34,701 bases of DNA from Prorocentrum cordatum (GCA_963575745.1 CAUYUJ010009356.1:1-34701), one strand, 5' to 3'; numbered from the stretch's first letter, positions 8,447-18,367 are shown. The notes: generated by a model from the letters alone, not told the origin. Numbers and translations are program-made.

Positions 8447-8577
8447 TTTTCCCATGTTTGGGCTTTCGGGAAGGCCCTCGTAGCCACCGCTGGATTCGCC
8501 TCGAAATTCTGTTCAGAACGCACCCCAGGAGAGGCCCGTAGAGTAGCACTATCGGTACCTCTTGCTTTTCCCAAGGT
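8447..8577 (-). repeat. Repeat family Q, copy 1
   Basis: The minus strand matches 11020-11150 (plus) and about 28515-28645 (minus). In the shared frame the copies read PGVRSEQNFEANPAVATRA here, PGMRSDQGSEANPAVATRA at 11.1 kb and PGVRSDQNFEANPAEATWA at 28.5 kb. About half the nucleotide changes between copies 1 and 2 are at third positions. Each copy lies next to a GGA/TCC array. Either a decayed coding repeat or a non-coding repeat that happens to stay open. 8578-8790 shows nothing further. Confidence 0.7.
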
Positions 8578-8789
8578 CTTCTGCTACGTATACCTATAGG
8601 ACCACCCTTCGGGTGACGAGGAGGTTTGTGGGGGAAATCTTCCGATGTTACTGGCCAGCGATCGGTCTTGCCGCCTGGGCTCCCATCTGCTGATCTCGCG
8701 AGCTACTGGTATTATCATCCACATCATACATGCACCCCCCACACACATATTGCGGATCTATATGTATACGATCAAGCTGGTACCGTCCT

Positions 8790-9303
8790 TACTACAATAC
8801 CATGTGTATGTGCATGTATCTCTTGATGTCTGCATTATGCATACATGTGTGTGTATGTCTGAGTGCATGTATGCACGCACGCATGCATGTAATTATGCTT
8901 GCATGCATGTACGTATATATGTATGTGTGTATGCATATATGTATGTATGCATGCATGCATGTATGCATGTATGACTATACATATGTATGTATGTATCTAG
9001 GTGTGTATATATATATATATATATAGATATGCACGCATATACATATACAAATGTATGCATGTATGTAGGCATGTATGTACGTATGCATGCATGCGTGCAT
9101 GTATGTATGCATGCATGCATGTGTGTATGAGTGTATTTTTGTATGTACGTATGTATGCATTCATACTTGTCTGTATGCAGGCATGTATGTACTCATGTAT
9201 CTATGTATGCATGTGCGTATGTGTACGTATATGCATGAACATGCATGCCTGTCCGTATGTAGGTATGTCGGTATGTATGTACGTACGTACGTACGTACGT
9301 ACG

Positions 9304-9334
<31 letters not shown>

Positions 9335-9920
9335 GTACATATGTATATATGTATGCACGTATGTGCGTATGTATGCATGTATGTATGTGTGTATGTCTGT
9401 TTGCTCGTATTTATACGTATGCACGGATGCATGCATGTATGCATGCATACATGAGTTCACGCAGTCATGATTGTCTGTATGTTTGGGTATGCATACATGT
9501 ATGTATGCACACATGCATGCATTCAGGTATGCATGTGTGCACGTACGTATGAATGTATGTATATGTATACATGCATCCATGTATACATGCATGTACGTAT
9601 GCATGCATGCATGTATGATTGCATGCATGCATGTATGCATGTATGCATGTATGTATGCATGCATGTATGTGTGTAGGCAGGTTGTTAGGTAGGCCGACAG
9701 GTAGGTCAGGTAGGTAGGTGGGTCGGTAGGTCGGTAGGTCGGTAGGTAGGTAGTTAGGTATATCACCATACATATTATCTATACATGTATGTATGTATGC
9801 ATGCATGCATGTATGTATGTATGTATGTATGTATGTATGTATGTATGTATGTATGTATGTGTGTATGTCTGTATGTTTGCGTGTATGCCTGCATGTATGT
9901 ATGTGTGTTTTCTCGCATGC
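8790..9920. repeat. 1.1-kb (ATGT/ATGC)n tetranucleotide array
   Basis: Intermixed ATGT, ATGC and GTGT tetramers with an (AT)n core (9006-9025), an ACGT/GTAC-rich stretch near 9280-9305, a GGTAGGTC sub-array (9681-9765) and a purer ATGT run (9786-9865). Because 4 and 3 are coprime, open frames reading Cys-Met-Tyr-Val persist on both strands; these are not genes. Confidence 0.95.
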
Positions 9921-10029
9921 ATTATTCTCTCTATCAATCAGCTGCGGATCTCCCTACAGGCGAATTGGTGCCAACTTCTGCCAGTCGCGCTATGTATCGA
10001 TCGACAGCCACGTGACATGCATGGGATTA

Positions 10030-10375
10030 CTATAGGACAGAAGCAGGGGACAACCACAGGACAATCACTGGAAAACTGCAGGAACCCACTGGACACCCAC
10101 AGGACTACCATGGGACAATGATGGGACAGCCAGCGGACAAGCAAGCCACAATCACGCGACAACCACGGGGCAACCACAGCATTGCCAGAGGACAACGTTC
10201 GCGACAACCCACGGGACAACCGCGGGGCAGGCTTCGGTATAACCATCGGGGGAACCATTGGGCCAGGTTCCGGGAGAACCACGGGACAACTATCGGGAAG
10301 CCCGTAGGACAAACTACAGCGTCAATCATGGGCCAATCGTCGAGACAACCATCGGACAACCATTGGGACAGCCAT
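10030..10375. repeat. GGGACAACCAC minisatellite, block 2
   Basis: Recurring GGACAACCAC, GGGACAACC and GGGCAACCAC at ~11-14 bp spacing, the same motif as 7745-8320. 10376-10720 downstream is GC-rich with no supported gene. Confidence 0.75.
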
Positions 10376-10722
10376 CGGCCCCGCTCCCCCCCCCCTTGGG
10401 AGAGACGGGAGCCCCAGGGTCCCTGCCATTGCAGAGGGCCCCGTCCCGAAGAGAAGCCCCCGCCACTTTCGATACGACGTGCCAGAGCAAGGAGAGGCCC
10501 AGCGATCGCCCTGCACCAGTGACTTCACTGAAGGCAGAGCGCGCTGCCTTCGGCGGCCTCACCGCCGCCCAGCGTGCGCCGGCCCATGCTGCCGCCGTCG
10601 CCGCGGCGCACACTCCTGCTCCGGGGTGGGAGTCTGAAGCCAGGGCGCACGTTGAACCAGGCGGCCCAAGACGCCCCCCCCCGCTTAGGAAGGAAGGCGC
10701 CACTCCCCTTGAGCTTACCGCA

Positions 10723-10785
10723 TCCTCGTCCTCCTCCTCCTCCTCCTCCTCCTCCTCCTCCTCCTCCTCTCTCTTTCCTCTCCTC
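10723..10785. repeat. (TCC)n microsatellite
   Basis: TCC/TCG triplets of about 60 bp, followed by CTCTCC-rich sequence. Confidence 0.9.
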
Positions 10786-11019
10786 TCCTCCCCATTGAAT
10801 GCCCCTGGCGCGCTGAGGTCTGCGTTGTTAGTGAGACAGGCGGAGGAGGAGGAGCAAACTCGGAGAGACCGAGCGTTGGCTGCCTGGAACATGTTCGAGG
10901 CTGGGCTAGTCATGTTACCTCTCTTCCCTCCCCTCCTTCCGCTCCCCTGGCTTCCGCCCGCCCCTTCCCCTCGTCCCTGTTCGCTACTGGGCCCAGCTCG
11001 TGAGCCGCTCATTTCTTTC

Positions 11020-11150
11020 TTCTGGGGAAACCAAGAGGTACCGGTACCGCTACTATCCGGACCTCTCCCGGGATGCGTTCTGACCAGGGTTCCGAGGCGA
11101 ACCCGGCGGTGGCGACGAGGGCCTCCCGGGAGGCCCAAAGAGGGGAAAAC
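11020..11150 (+). repeat. Repeat family Q, copy 2
   Basis: TCTGGGGAAACCAAGAGGTACCGG, CGGACCTCTCCCGGGATGCG and GCGAACCCGGCGGTGGCGAC match the reverse complement of 8447-8577. It precedes the GGA array at 11326. Confidence 0.7.
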
Positions 11151-11204
11151 GAGGAAAGAGAGAGGTAGGTGTACCTTCCCCTCATCTGATCTGATGCCCC
11201 CCTC

Positions 11205-11325
11205 CCCCCCTGGCGTGCGAGGAGGGCGAGGCCAAGGCGGCGCAGGTGCGCATGCAGGGCGCCAGCCTCGAGGTCCCAGAGGCCAAGCCAGGCTGCGGCG
11301 GGGACGGGTTGCCCCGCGCGCCCGC
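11205..11325 (+). CDS. Very weak exon candidate before GGA array
   Basis: One frame reads CEEGEAKAAQVRMQGASLEV then PEAKPGCGGDG with G/C-rich third positions, after a pyrimidine tract at 11175-11210. It then runs into the GGA array as poly-Arg. No domain recognised; chance is the likelier explanation. Confidence 0.12.
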
Positions 11326-11475
11326 TCCGAGGAGGAGGAGGTTGAGGAGGAAGAGGAGGATGAGGATGACACGGGGCAGGAGGAGGAGGAGGAGGAGGAG
11401 GAGGAGGAGGAGGAGGAGGAGGAGGAGGAGGAGGAGGAAAGGAGGAGGAGGACGGGGAGGAGGAAGAGAAGGACC
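11326..11475. repeat. (GGA)n microsatellite
   Basis: GGAGGAGG with AAG, ATG and ACG interruptions, about 145 bp, purest at 11381-11438. Confidence 0.95.
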
Positions 11476-11574
11476 ATCTGCGGGACCCTCCCCCCGCATT
11501 GGGGACCCCAGATCAGCGGGGCTGGCCCTGGCCCGCTGGCCGCCGCCGCCAGAGTGACTGACTTAGCCCTCATG

Positions 11575-12130
11575 GTTGAGAACTGAGATACGGGGACTTC
11601 GGGCGCAGCTGCGGACCTTCGTGGGCCGTGAACTGAGATACGAGGACTGTGGGCGCAGTTGCGAGAGCCTGAGCTACGAGGTCCACGCGCAGGGCTACGA
11701 GGACCACCAGCTGAGCCAAGAGGTTCGCGAGCTGAGCTGCCAAGGCGACGAGCAGTGCTACGAGGATCACCAGGTGAACCACGTGGGCCAGCTGAGCTTC
11801 GAGGGCCACGAGCGGAGCTGTGAGCGCCGTCAGCTGAGCTACGGGGTGCATCAGCCGGCAGAGCTGCGATGGCCACAAGCGGACATTGTGGGCCCACAAG
11901 CTCAACTACGTGGACCATCGGCGTAGCTAGTACAGCCACCAGCCGAGCCACTGGGCCCCCCAGCGGGCCGTCGAGGACCGCAGAGTGAGCTGCGAGGGCC
12001 GCAGGCCGAGCTACGATCGCCGCCAGAAGAGCTGTGAGGACCGCGAACTGAGCTACGAGGTTCACCGGCTCAGCTACCAGGACCACCAGAAGAGCTTCGA
12101 GGACCCTATTCTGAGCTACGACGGCCACCA
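11575..12130. repeat. 24-bp minisatellite S, left part
   Basis: Units of GAGCTGAGCTACGAGGACCACCAG and variants, about twenty, mostly 24 bp. Because 24 is divisible by 3 the plus strand reads an octapeptide (ELSYEDHQ) and the minus strand a hydrophobic octapeptide (LVVLVAQL). In-frame stops, e.g. near 11924, break the plus reading. It resumes at 12372 after an interruption. Confidence 0.85.
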
Positions 12131-12371
12131 GCATGTCAAGCAGTGGCGAAGCGTCCTGGCTCGCCTATAGGCCTACCTAACAGTATTCTAAGAACCTTTT
12201 GTGGTCTCCACGAAGTGTTCTTGGAACATTTCTGGCGGAGTCTGTCTTGTTTTATCACATCGGGTTTATGTTCTAAGAATCTAGTTTTTGTGTTTCGAAT
12301 ATTTTTGGGTTCTAAGGACGTTTCGTGGTGGGATTATAGGAATGCCAGGACGGCCGGTCCCTGCTCAAGCA
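12131..12371 (-). repeat. Repeat R copy 1, interrupting minisatellite S
   Basis: 12133-12275 on the minus strand matches 19914-20055 on the plus strand: AAGACAG, ATGTTCCAAGAACAC, GGCGAGCC(A/G)GGACGCTTCG and CCACTGC appear in order. Minisatellite S stops at about 12130 and resumes at about 12372, so R was probably inserted into it. 12276-12371 has no counterpart I can place. Confidence 0.7.
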
Positions 12372-12450
12372 TAGCAGAGCCACAAGCTGAGCTACGAGGA
12401 CCGCGAGCTGAGCTACGAGAGCCACCAGCGAGCTACGAGGACTAGCCTTC
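12372..12450. repeat. 24-bp minisatellite S, right part
   Basis: AAGCTGAGCTACGAGGACCG, GAGCTGAGCTACGAGAGCCA and a final partial unit. Confidence 0.8.
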
Positions 12451-12511
12451 GACGGCCAAGTAAGCCCGACCCTCCACGGCCAAGAGGGGGTCCTGGGCCC
12501 ATCTGGCGCAG

Positions 12512-12811
12512 ATGCCGAGCGATGGGCATACCGAAGTGGAACGACCAATATTCGCGCCAGGACAGGTAATCTGGAGATTTACGGCCACTGCTCTAAGCAA
12601 AAATTCGGCAACATGTGCTAATACTGGGCCCACATTTTCCGACATGGCACCATGCGGCAAAACAGTAACGCGTTCGAGCGGCTGTGCGATGTCGCGTGTC
12701 GCATCCGCGGAGGGCCATTTTGGGGCTACCCAAGTCTTCTTCGACATGTTTCAATACGAAGCGTTTCTCGATGTTCTGTTTGCCCTACAACGGCGAGGTT
12801 GGCCTGCCTGA
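12512..12811 (+). CDS. Hypothetical 99-codon frame in unique sequence
   Basis: ATG at 12512 to TGA at 12809-12811. The sequence is non-repetitive with balanced composition, unlike its surroundings. The product would end with an aromatic-rich segment (FGATQVFFDMFQYEAFLDVL) and a basic tail. An overlapping frame (12684-12869) is equally open, so the case is not strong. No domain recognised and no splice signals assigned. It sits between minisatellite S and an AG/AT microsatellite. Confidence 0.2.
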   Translation: MPSDGHTEVERPIFAPGQVIWRFTATALSKNSATCANTGPTFSDMAPCGKTVTRSSGCAMSRVASAEGHFGATQVFFDMFQYEAFLDVLFALQRRGWPA

Positions 12812-13087
12812 GCCCAGAGAAGATAACGAACCACAGCGTTACGGACAAGGGTGTACAAGTAAACTGTAACACGCAAGGTACTACGTCTTGTTCGCAAACG
12901 CGTTGTAGGCATCATCGACATTTTTGAGTGGCCCCGTCGCTCACCCTATACCCTTTCGCCTCTACGCTCCCCCTTGCCTTACATATGGAAGCGAGCCCCC
13001 CCGGAGGTGTGCTCCCCCCCCCCCGCGCCATCCGCCTGCGGCGCGCCCCCGGCGCGCGGAGTGATAAGGAATCGCCGCATGGCGTTG

Positions 13088-13175
13088 AGAGAGGGAGAGA
13101 GAGAGAGAGAGAAACACACACATATACATATATGTATATGTGTGTTTATATATGTATGTATATATATATATGAAA
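13088..13175. repeat. (GA)n, then ~30-bp AC/AT palindrome
   Basis: GAGAGA run, then ACACATATACATATATGTAT + ATGTGT, palindromic around 13130, then (AT)n. The preceding 12930-13080 contains a GC-rich hairpin (GCGGCGCGCCCCCGGCGCGC). Confidence 0.85.
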
Positions 13176-13235
13176 CAGACACAAAGAAATAGAGAAAGAG
13201 AGAGAGAGCGATAGAGAGAGAAAGAGAGGACGACG

Positions 13236-13635
13236 TGGATGAGGCGGAGGGGGAGGATGAGGATGACACGGGGCAGCACGCGGGGGAGGAGGAGGAGGAG
13301 GAGGAAGAGGAGGAGGAGGAGGAAGAGGAGGAGGAGGAGGGGGAGGAAAAGGAGGAGGAGAATAAGAACGAGGAGGGGGAGGAGGAGGAGGAGGAGGAGG
13401 AGGCGGAGGAGGAGGAGGAGGAGGAGGAGGAGGAGGAGGAGGAGGAGGAGGAGAGGAGGAGGAGGAGGAGGAGGGGAGGAGGAGAGGAGGAGGGAGGAGG
13501 AGGAGGAGGAGGAGGAGGAGGAGGAGGAGGAGGAGGAGAGGAGGAAGAAAAAGAAGAAGAAGAGGAGGAGGAGGAGGAGGAGGAGGAGGAGGAGGAGGAG
13601 GAGGATGGGGAAAAGGAGGAACCAGAGGAGGGGGG
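13236..13635. repeat. Largest (GGA)n array, ~400 bp
   Basis: Continuous purine-rich GGA/GAA triplets. The frame gives poly-Glu or poly-Arg on plus and poly-Ser/Pro/Leu on minus. Interruptions (AATAAGAACG, AAAAAGAAG) show internal ageing. Confidence 0.97.
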
Positions 13636-13656
13636 GGGAGGAAAGGGAATACGGTA

Positions 13657-13718
13657 GACCCTAACGGGCGGGCTGGGAAGGCGGGTGGACTCTAACGGGC
13701 GGGTCGGGAAGGCGGGCC
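13657..13718. repeat. 31-bp unit in two tandem copies
   Basis: GACCCTAACGGGCGGGCTGG and GACTCTAACGGGCGGGTCGG start 31 bp apart, each followed by GAAGGCGGG. Confidence 0.8.
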
Positions 13719-13845
13719 CAAGCGGCCAGGTCGAACAGGCGGGTTGCTGAAGCGTGATTACCGCATGGATCGCGAGGATGTATCGAGCGACAGCGCGAAT
13801 CCCAAGTAAATCGTGATATGGGCCAAGGTGGAAGCATGATTCCCT

Positions 13846-14292
13846 TCGTGGCCCCCTCTCTGCCCTTCGTGGCCCCGTTTCTGCCCTCAGCGGCCCCGTC
13901 GCTGCCCTCTGTGGCCCCGGATTAATTGCCTTTCGTGGCCCCCCGCTCGCTCGCGCCCTTCGTGGTCCCACACGCATGCGTTTCGTCGCCCCGCTGTCGC
14001 CATTCGTGGCCCCCTCGCTGCCTTTCGTGGCCCACTTTCTGCGCTCAGTGGCCCCGCTGTCGCCCTTTCTGGTCCAATATATGTCTGGTTTTCGTGGCCC
14101 ACGATCGTTCGCGCCCGTCGTGGCCCCATATGCATGCCCTTCGTGGCTCCGCTGTCGCTCTTCGTGGCCCCCTCTCTGCCCTTCGTGGCCCCGTTTCTGC
14201 CCTCAGCGGCTCCGTCGCTGCCCTCTGCGGCCCCCTATACGTATGCCCTTCGGGGCCCCCGCTCGTTCGCGCCCCTCGTGGCCCGCGCCAAC
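13846..14292. repeat. 21-bp minisatellite with ~157-bp higher-order repeat
   Basis: The base unit is CTGCCCTTCGTGGCCCCGTCG (21 bp, reads LPFVAPS). A multi-unit block containing GTTTCTGCCCTCAGCGGC recurs at 13878, about 14035 and 14193, i.e. 157-158 bp apart. Each block ends with a diverged spacer (CACACGCATGCG / CATATGCATG / TATACGTATG). Confidence 0.85.
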
Positions 14293-14399
14293 AACGGCTC
14301 CCGCCTGCGTCCCCGTAGGTTTTCCTCTGGAATTGCTCGGTGGTCATCGGGGCCATTCCGAGGCCCCCGAGAGGTGACAGGAGGCTTTCGGGTTCCTTC

Positions 14400-14880
14400 T
14401 CATCCCCCCGCGCTTTGTTTCCGCACCGGTTTCCGCTCGTATCCACCTGCCCCCCACTTTTCAACGTTCTTACCAAATCTTTTTTACTCTGTCCCTTTAT
14501 CTTGATTTTCATGTCGTTCGTACTCCATTGTGCTCTTCCTCACTTCTTCGCATTCTGCCCACCCCCCCCCAGGCCACCCCATCCCACACCAACAATCTCC
14601 ACCCCTTCCCGCTCGCATTCCGCATTTCTCCCAAATTATTCCCAGCCCCTCGTCCAGATTCCCCCGTGCGCCCCCCGCTCCTCCGCACTCCTCCCGGTTC
14701 CTCTTCTCCACTCTTTGCCGCTCCTCCTCCTGGGGCCCGACTCTTGCCCACTCCACCCCAATCCACTCCACGTCCCCGCGCTCCTCTCGACGCGGTTGCA
14801 GTTCTCGTCATCCTGCCGCCCCACTCTCCCAACATCCCGCTTCTTATCAGGGTTCCACGAAATTTGTTTCTGACGCCTGT
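14400..14880. repeat. Pyrimidine-rich stretch, no gene seen
   Basis: About 480 bp dominated by C and T on the plus strand (CCCCACTTTTC, CTCCTCCCGG, CCACTCC). Open frames exist but have Pro/Leu/Ser composition typical of such bias. Confidence 0.6.
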
Positions 14881-15039
14881 TCGCAGCTGTGCGTCCCCCC
14901 GTGGGGGTATCCACGATCTGTTCTTTCAAAGGGGGTGGTGCGTGCCGCTGTTTATGGCGCGACCCATGGCGAAACTTATTGTTAACCTGTGTTGGAGTGG
15001 CTGGCGCAAACCATGGCGTAAGTGGCAGCGCCACCCGCC

Positions 15040-15250
15040 GCGCAAATCATCGCCCTCCCTCCTTCTGGCCCCTCCCCTCCCTCCCTCGTGTCCCTCCGTT
15101 CTCATTCTCCCCCGTTATCTGTTGCCCTTCGTTTTCAGAGGGCTTCACCAACCACGCGTGGCAGGGAATGAATATACCCACCAAAAAGGGGTGTGATAGG
15201 GTGGGTGTCCAGTGTTTGGGGTTTGCAAAATGAATGACACGGCAACATGG
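15040..15250 (+). repeat. Repeat family T, copy 1, leading into TTG array
   Basis: A CCCTCC-rich tract ending in CAG, then GAATGAATATACCCACCAAAAA, AGGGGTGTGAT, GGGTGT and GAATGAC, then ATGGTTGTTG. The same order occurs at about 18000-18275, also ending at a TTG array. Confidence 0.5.
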
Positions 15251-15322
15251 TTGTTGCTGTTGTTGTTGATGTTGTTGTGCTGGTTGTTGTTGTCGCTGGT
15301 GTTGTTGTAGTTGTTGGTGTTG
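15251..15322. repeat. Imperfect (TTG)n array
   Basis: TTG triplets with CTG, ATG and GTG variants, left boundary of the D tandem array. Confidence 0.9.
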
Positions 15323-16087
15323 AACATTATTTATTCTAAAGAATAATTATTGTTGGGCCCCCTGGTGCGCGCCCCCCCTGCGCCGCCTAGGCCGCAGCTA
15401 CATTTTCATCATTTTCGTGAGGAAGCCTCAGAAAAGAGGGTGTGTACAGGATCCGGTTGTTTTGTTGTAATCCGCTTTCCCTTGCAAAAAACAATAGAAA
15501 ATGACATTTCTTGTTCTAATATAATCAAATTTCAAGAATCCCTTGCAAAAAATAAGGTAAAGTGGACATTCGCGCGCGCAAGACGAAATCCTTCCAAAAC
15601 CTTAGTGTTCGCAGCGATTTTAACATAAAAACATCAAAAAACCAATGGTTTTTCAACAAAAAATTGTCAAAATCTCATCCCGCGCGCTCTTGCGGATTCG
15701 TAGGAAACCCAACACTTTTTAAACATTTCTGTCAAACGGGCTTTTGCGAGCAACTTTTTCGAACTTCTGCGACAACGGTTGCGCACCTGCCAGGGCCATC
15801 ATCCCTGTCAAATAATACCATGCGGGACACATTCGTTTTTTCTTCGCGCGCGCACGCCGTCGTCGTCGGCCGCGGGGCCCTGAATAGTAGCCACGGTCGT
15901 CCGCATGCCACGAAGTGAAGTGTCCGAACGTCATAGGGCGGGAAGCTGGGTGTGGGTGGTGGCGAAGAGTCGTTTGGAAATTTGGTAGAGCTTGAACCGG
16001 CCCCCCCACAAAGTGGGGGTATTGCCCGCCTCCTATGAAAACCCTGGCACTGGTGAGAACGGAGTGTCCCCACGTGCTAGTAAATTC
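15323..16087 (+). repeat. D repeat unit, copy 2 (internally deleted)
   Basis: Matches D copies 1 and 3 from the AACATTATTTATTCTAAAGA palindrome through CGCGCGCACGCCG. The second ~275-bp half is then replaced by ~30 bp of GC-rich sequence (GTCGTCGTCGGCCGCGGGGC), and the ~200-bp tail resumes at about 15888. Confidence 0.9.
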
Positions 16088-16305
16088 AGCTGTTGTTGTC
16101 GCTGTTGCTGCTGCGGTTCTCGTGGTGGTTGTTGTAGTTGCAGTTGTAAGTGTAGTTGTAGTTGTAGTTGTAGTTGTAGTAGTTGTTGTATTTGTATTTG
16201 TAGTTGTTGTTGTATTATCATTATTATTATTATTAGAATTATTATTGTGATTATTATTAGTATTAGTATGAGTGGTAGTAGTAGTCGTAGGAGTAGTAGT
16301 TGTTG
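16088..16305. repeat. TTG/TAG/ATT triplet microsatellite
   Basis: A 215-bp run of triplets: TTG/CTG, then TAG-TTG alternation, then ATT, then TAG. It separates D copies 2 and 3 and contains different triplet blocks from the other D boundaries. Confidence 0.9.
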
Positions 16306-17276
16306 AACATTATTTATTCTAAAGAATAATTATTGTTGGGGCCCCTGGTGCGCGGCCCCCTCGCCGCGCCTAGGCCGCAGCCACATTTTCATCATTTTCG
16401 TGAGGAAGTCTCAGGCAAAACGTGGGTGTCCAGATCCGGTTGTTTTGTTGTCCCCCGTTTTCCCTTGCAAAAAATAAGCTAAAGTGGACATTTCTTGTTC
16501 TAGCATAACCAAACTTCAAGAATCCCTTGCAAAAAATAAGGTAAAGTGGACATTCGCGCGCGCAAGACGAAATCCTTCCAAAACCTTAGTGTTCGTAGCG
16601 ATTTTAACATAAAAACATCAAAAAACCAATGGTTTGTCAAAAAAAATGTCAAAATTTCATCCCGCGCGCTCTTGCGGATTCGTAGGAAACCCAACACTTT
16701 TTAAACATTTCTGTCAAACGGGCTTTTGCGAGCAACTTTTTCACGAACTTCTCCAACAACGGTTGCGCACCTGCCAGGGCCATCATCCCTGTCAAATAAT
16801 ACCATGCGGGACACATTCGTTTTTTCTTCGCGCGCGCACGCCGAAATCTTCAAAAACCATTGGGTTTCTTAGGAATTTTAGCACCGCGCAACATAAAATC
16901 ATACGAATCGCACCGTAGGTCCTCGAAAAACATCTGTACGAATTTTCAAAATTTCTACCCGCGCGCGCTGTCCGAATCCTAAAAAACCAAGGTTTTTTTT
17001 TCAACATTTATGTTACATGAGCTCGCGCGAGCTACTTTCGCAAGCTCTTTCAACGGCGTTCGCGCGCCTGCCAGTGTAGTAGCCACGGTCGTCCGCAGGC
17101 CACGAAGTGAAGTGTCCGAACGTCATAGGGCGGGAAGCTGGGTGTGGGTGGTGGCGAAGAGTCGTTTGGAAATGTGGTAGAGCTTGAACCGGCCCCCCCA
17201 CAAAGTGGGGGTATTGGCGGGCGTCGTATGAAAACCCTGGCACTGGTGAGAACGGAGTGTCCCCACGTGCTAGTAA
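16306..17276 (+). repeat. D repeat unit, copy 3 (fullest)
   Basis: Contains the start palindrome, both ~275-bp halves (from about 16556 and 16830) and the complete tail. The halves align with each other: TGTCAAAATTTC..CCCGCGCGCTC with TTTCAAAATTTC..CCCGCGCGCGC, and GGTTGCGCACCTGCCAG with CGTTCGCGCGCCTGCCAG, so D is an old internal dimer. Confidence 0.9.
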
Positions 17277-17350
17277 TTGTTGTTGTTGTTGCTGTTGTTG
17301 TTGTTGTTGTTGAACTGTCACTCTGGAATAATAATTATTGTTGATCCCCC
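17277..17350 (+). repeat. (TTG)n and truncated start of a fourth D unit
   Basis: TTG array 17277-17312, then AACTGTCACTCTGGAATAAT + AATTATTGTTG, a diverged D start palindrome, then sequence unrelated to D. Confidence 0.75.
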
Positions 17351-17475
17351 CCCACCGGTGCACATTGTTTTTTTGTCGATTGAAGTGCCACCCCCGGGGC
17401 TCGCACTTTGTTTTTTCTCAAGTAAAGTCTTCCTGCTCAAACTGTGCCCCTGCCCCCCGGGCTACAACAACAACG

Positions 17476-17940
17476 GCTCCCGCCTGAGACTTCTTCGATT
17501 TTTACTCATGACCCCCGCTCCCGCCTGAGACTTCCGCGCAATTTACTTAGGAAAGGCGCTCCCGTCTGAGACTTCCTCGCAATGTAATCAAGACCCCCGC
17601 TCCCGCCTGAGACTTCCGTGCGATTTATGTGGGAACGGCGCTCCCGCCTGAGACTTCTTCCAATTTTCCTCATGACCCCCGCTCCTGCCTGACAGTTCCG
17701 CGCAATTGACTCAGGAACGGCGCTCCCGCTTGAGATTTCTTCGCAATTTAGTGAGGACCCCCGCTCCCGCCTGAGACTTCCGTGCAATTTGCTCAGGAAC
17801 GGCGCTCCCGCTTGAGACTTCCTCGCAACTTAGTCAGGGCCCCCGCTTCCGCCCGAGATTTCCTCACAATGTACTCAGGACTGCGCTCTCGCGTGCGACG
17901 TCCTCACAAATTATTCTGGAATTGCGTTTCGGCGCTCAGG
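17476..17940. repeat. 41-bp minisatellite alternating two unit types
   Basis: Eleven units begin GCTCCCGCCTGAGACTTC and alternate between type A, ending (C/G)A(T/A)GACCCCC, and type B, ending CAGGAACGGC. The true period is therefore 82 bp for the first nine units. The last two (from ~17845) lose the pattern. Confidence 0.9.
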
Positions 17941-17999
17941 AACCACGCGCGCGCCAAGGACGCCTTCACAACGTGGTATCTTCCCTCTTCCTTCGTCCT

Positions 18000-18270
18000 T
18001 CCCCCTCCCCTTCCTCCCACTCTCCCTCGTTCTTCCCCTCCTCCTCTTGCAGGGCCCGCGCCAATTCCAATGGCGGGCAGAGAGATGTACGCCCCCGAAG
18101 GATTGTCCGCCCGTTCCGGTTTGCCCGTACGTCTAAGCCCGCCGGCCCCAGCAAAGAGAAATAATCCCCCCGAAAGGGGTGTGATCGAAGACAAAGAGGG
18201 CGGGTATCGAGGGTGTAGGGTATACGTGTTGAATGACTCGCGGGCAAGTAAGAGCGTACAGCCTTAAAAT
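18000..18270 (+). repeat. Repeat family T, copy 2
   Basis: CCCCTCC-rich tract ending TTGCAG, later AAATAATCCCCCCGAAAGGG + GTGTGAT, then GTTGAATGAC and a TTG array. Same order as 15040-15250, with about 60 bp of extra sequence. Confidence 0.5.
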
Positions 18271-18272
18271 GG

Positions 18273-18313
<41 letters not shown>

Positions 18314-18329
18314 GGTGTTGTTGTTCTTC

Positions 18330-18367
<38 letters not shown>

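Noticed and set aside
8790-9920. Many Cys/Met/Tyr/His/Ala frames on both strands
   Set aside because: Artefact of a tetranucleotide array, which has no stop codons in several frames.
9950-9985. CTCCCTACAGGCGAATTGG resembling a family 1 subterminal region
   Set aside because: No GTCGGGC terminus next to it and no partner end.
10326-12134. 602-codon open frame on the minus strand, the longest in the window
   Set aside because: It crosses GGA/TCC arrays (poly-Ser) and the 24-bp minisatellite (hydrophobic octapeptide). The opposite strand is open over most of the same span (10258-11586). Composition, not selection, explains it.
12979-13977. 332-codon minus-strand frame
   Set aside because: Mostly poly-Ser/Pro from the 400-bp GGA array plus AT and AG microsatellites.
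17476-17940. CRISPR-like regular repeats
   Set aside because: Units are contiguous 41-mers with variation throughout; there are no unique spacers and the context is eukaryotic.
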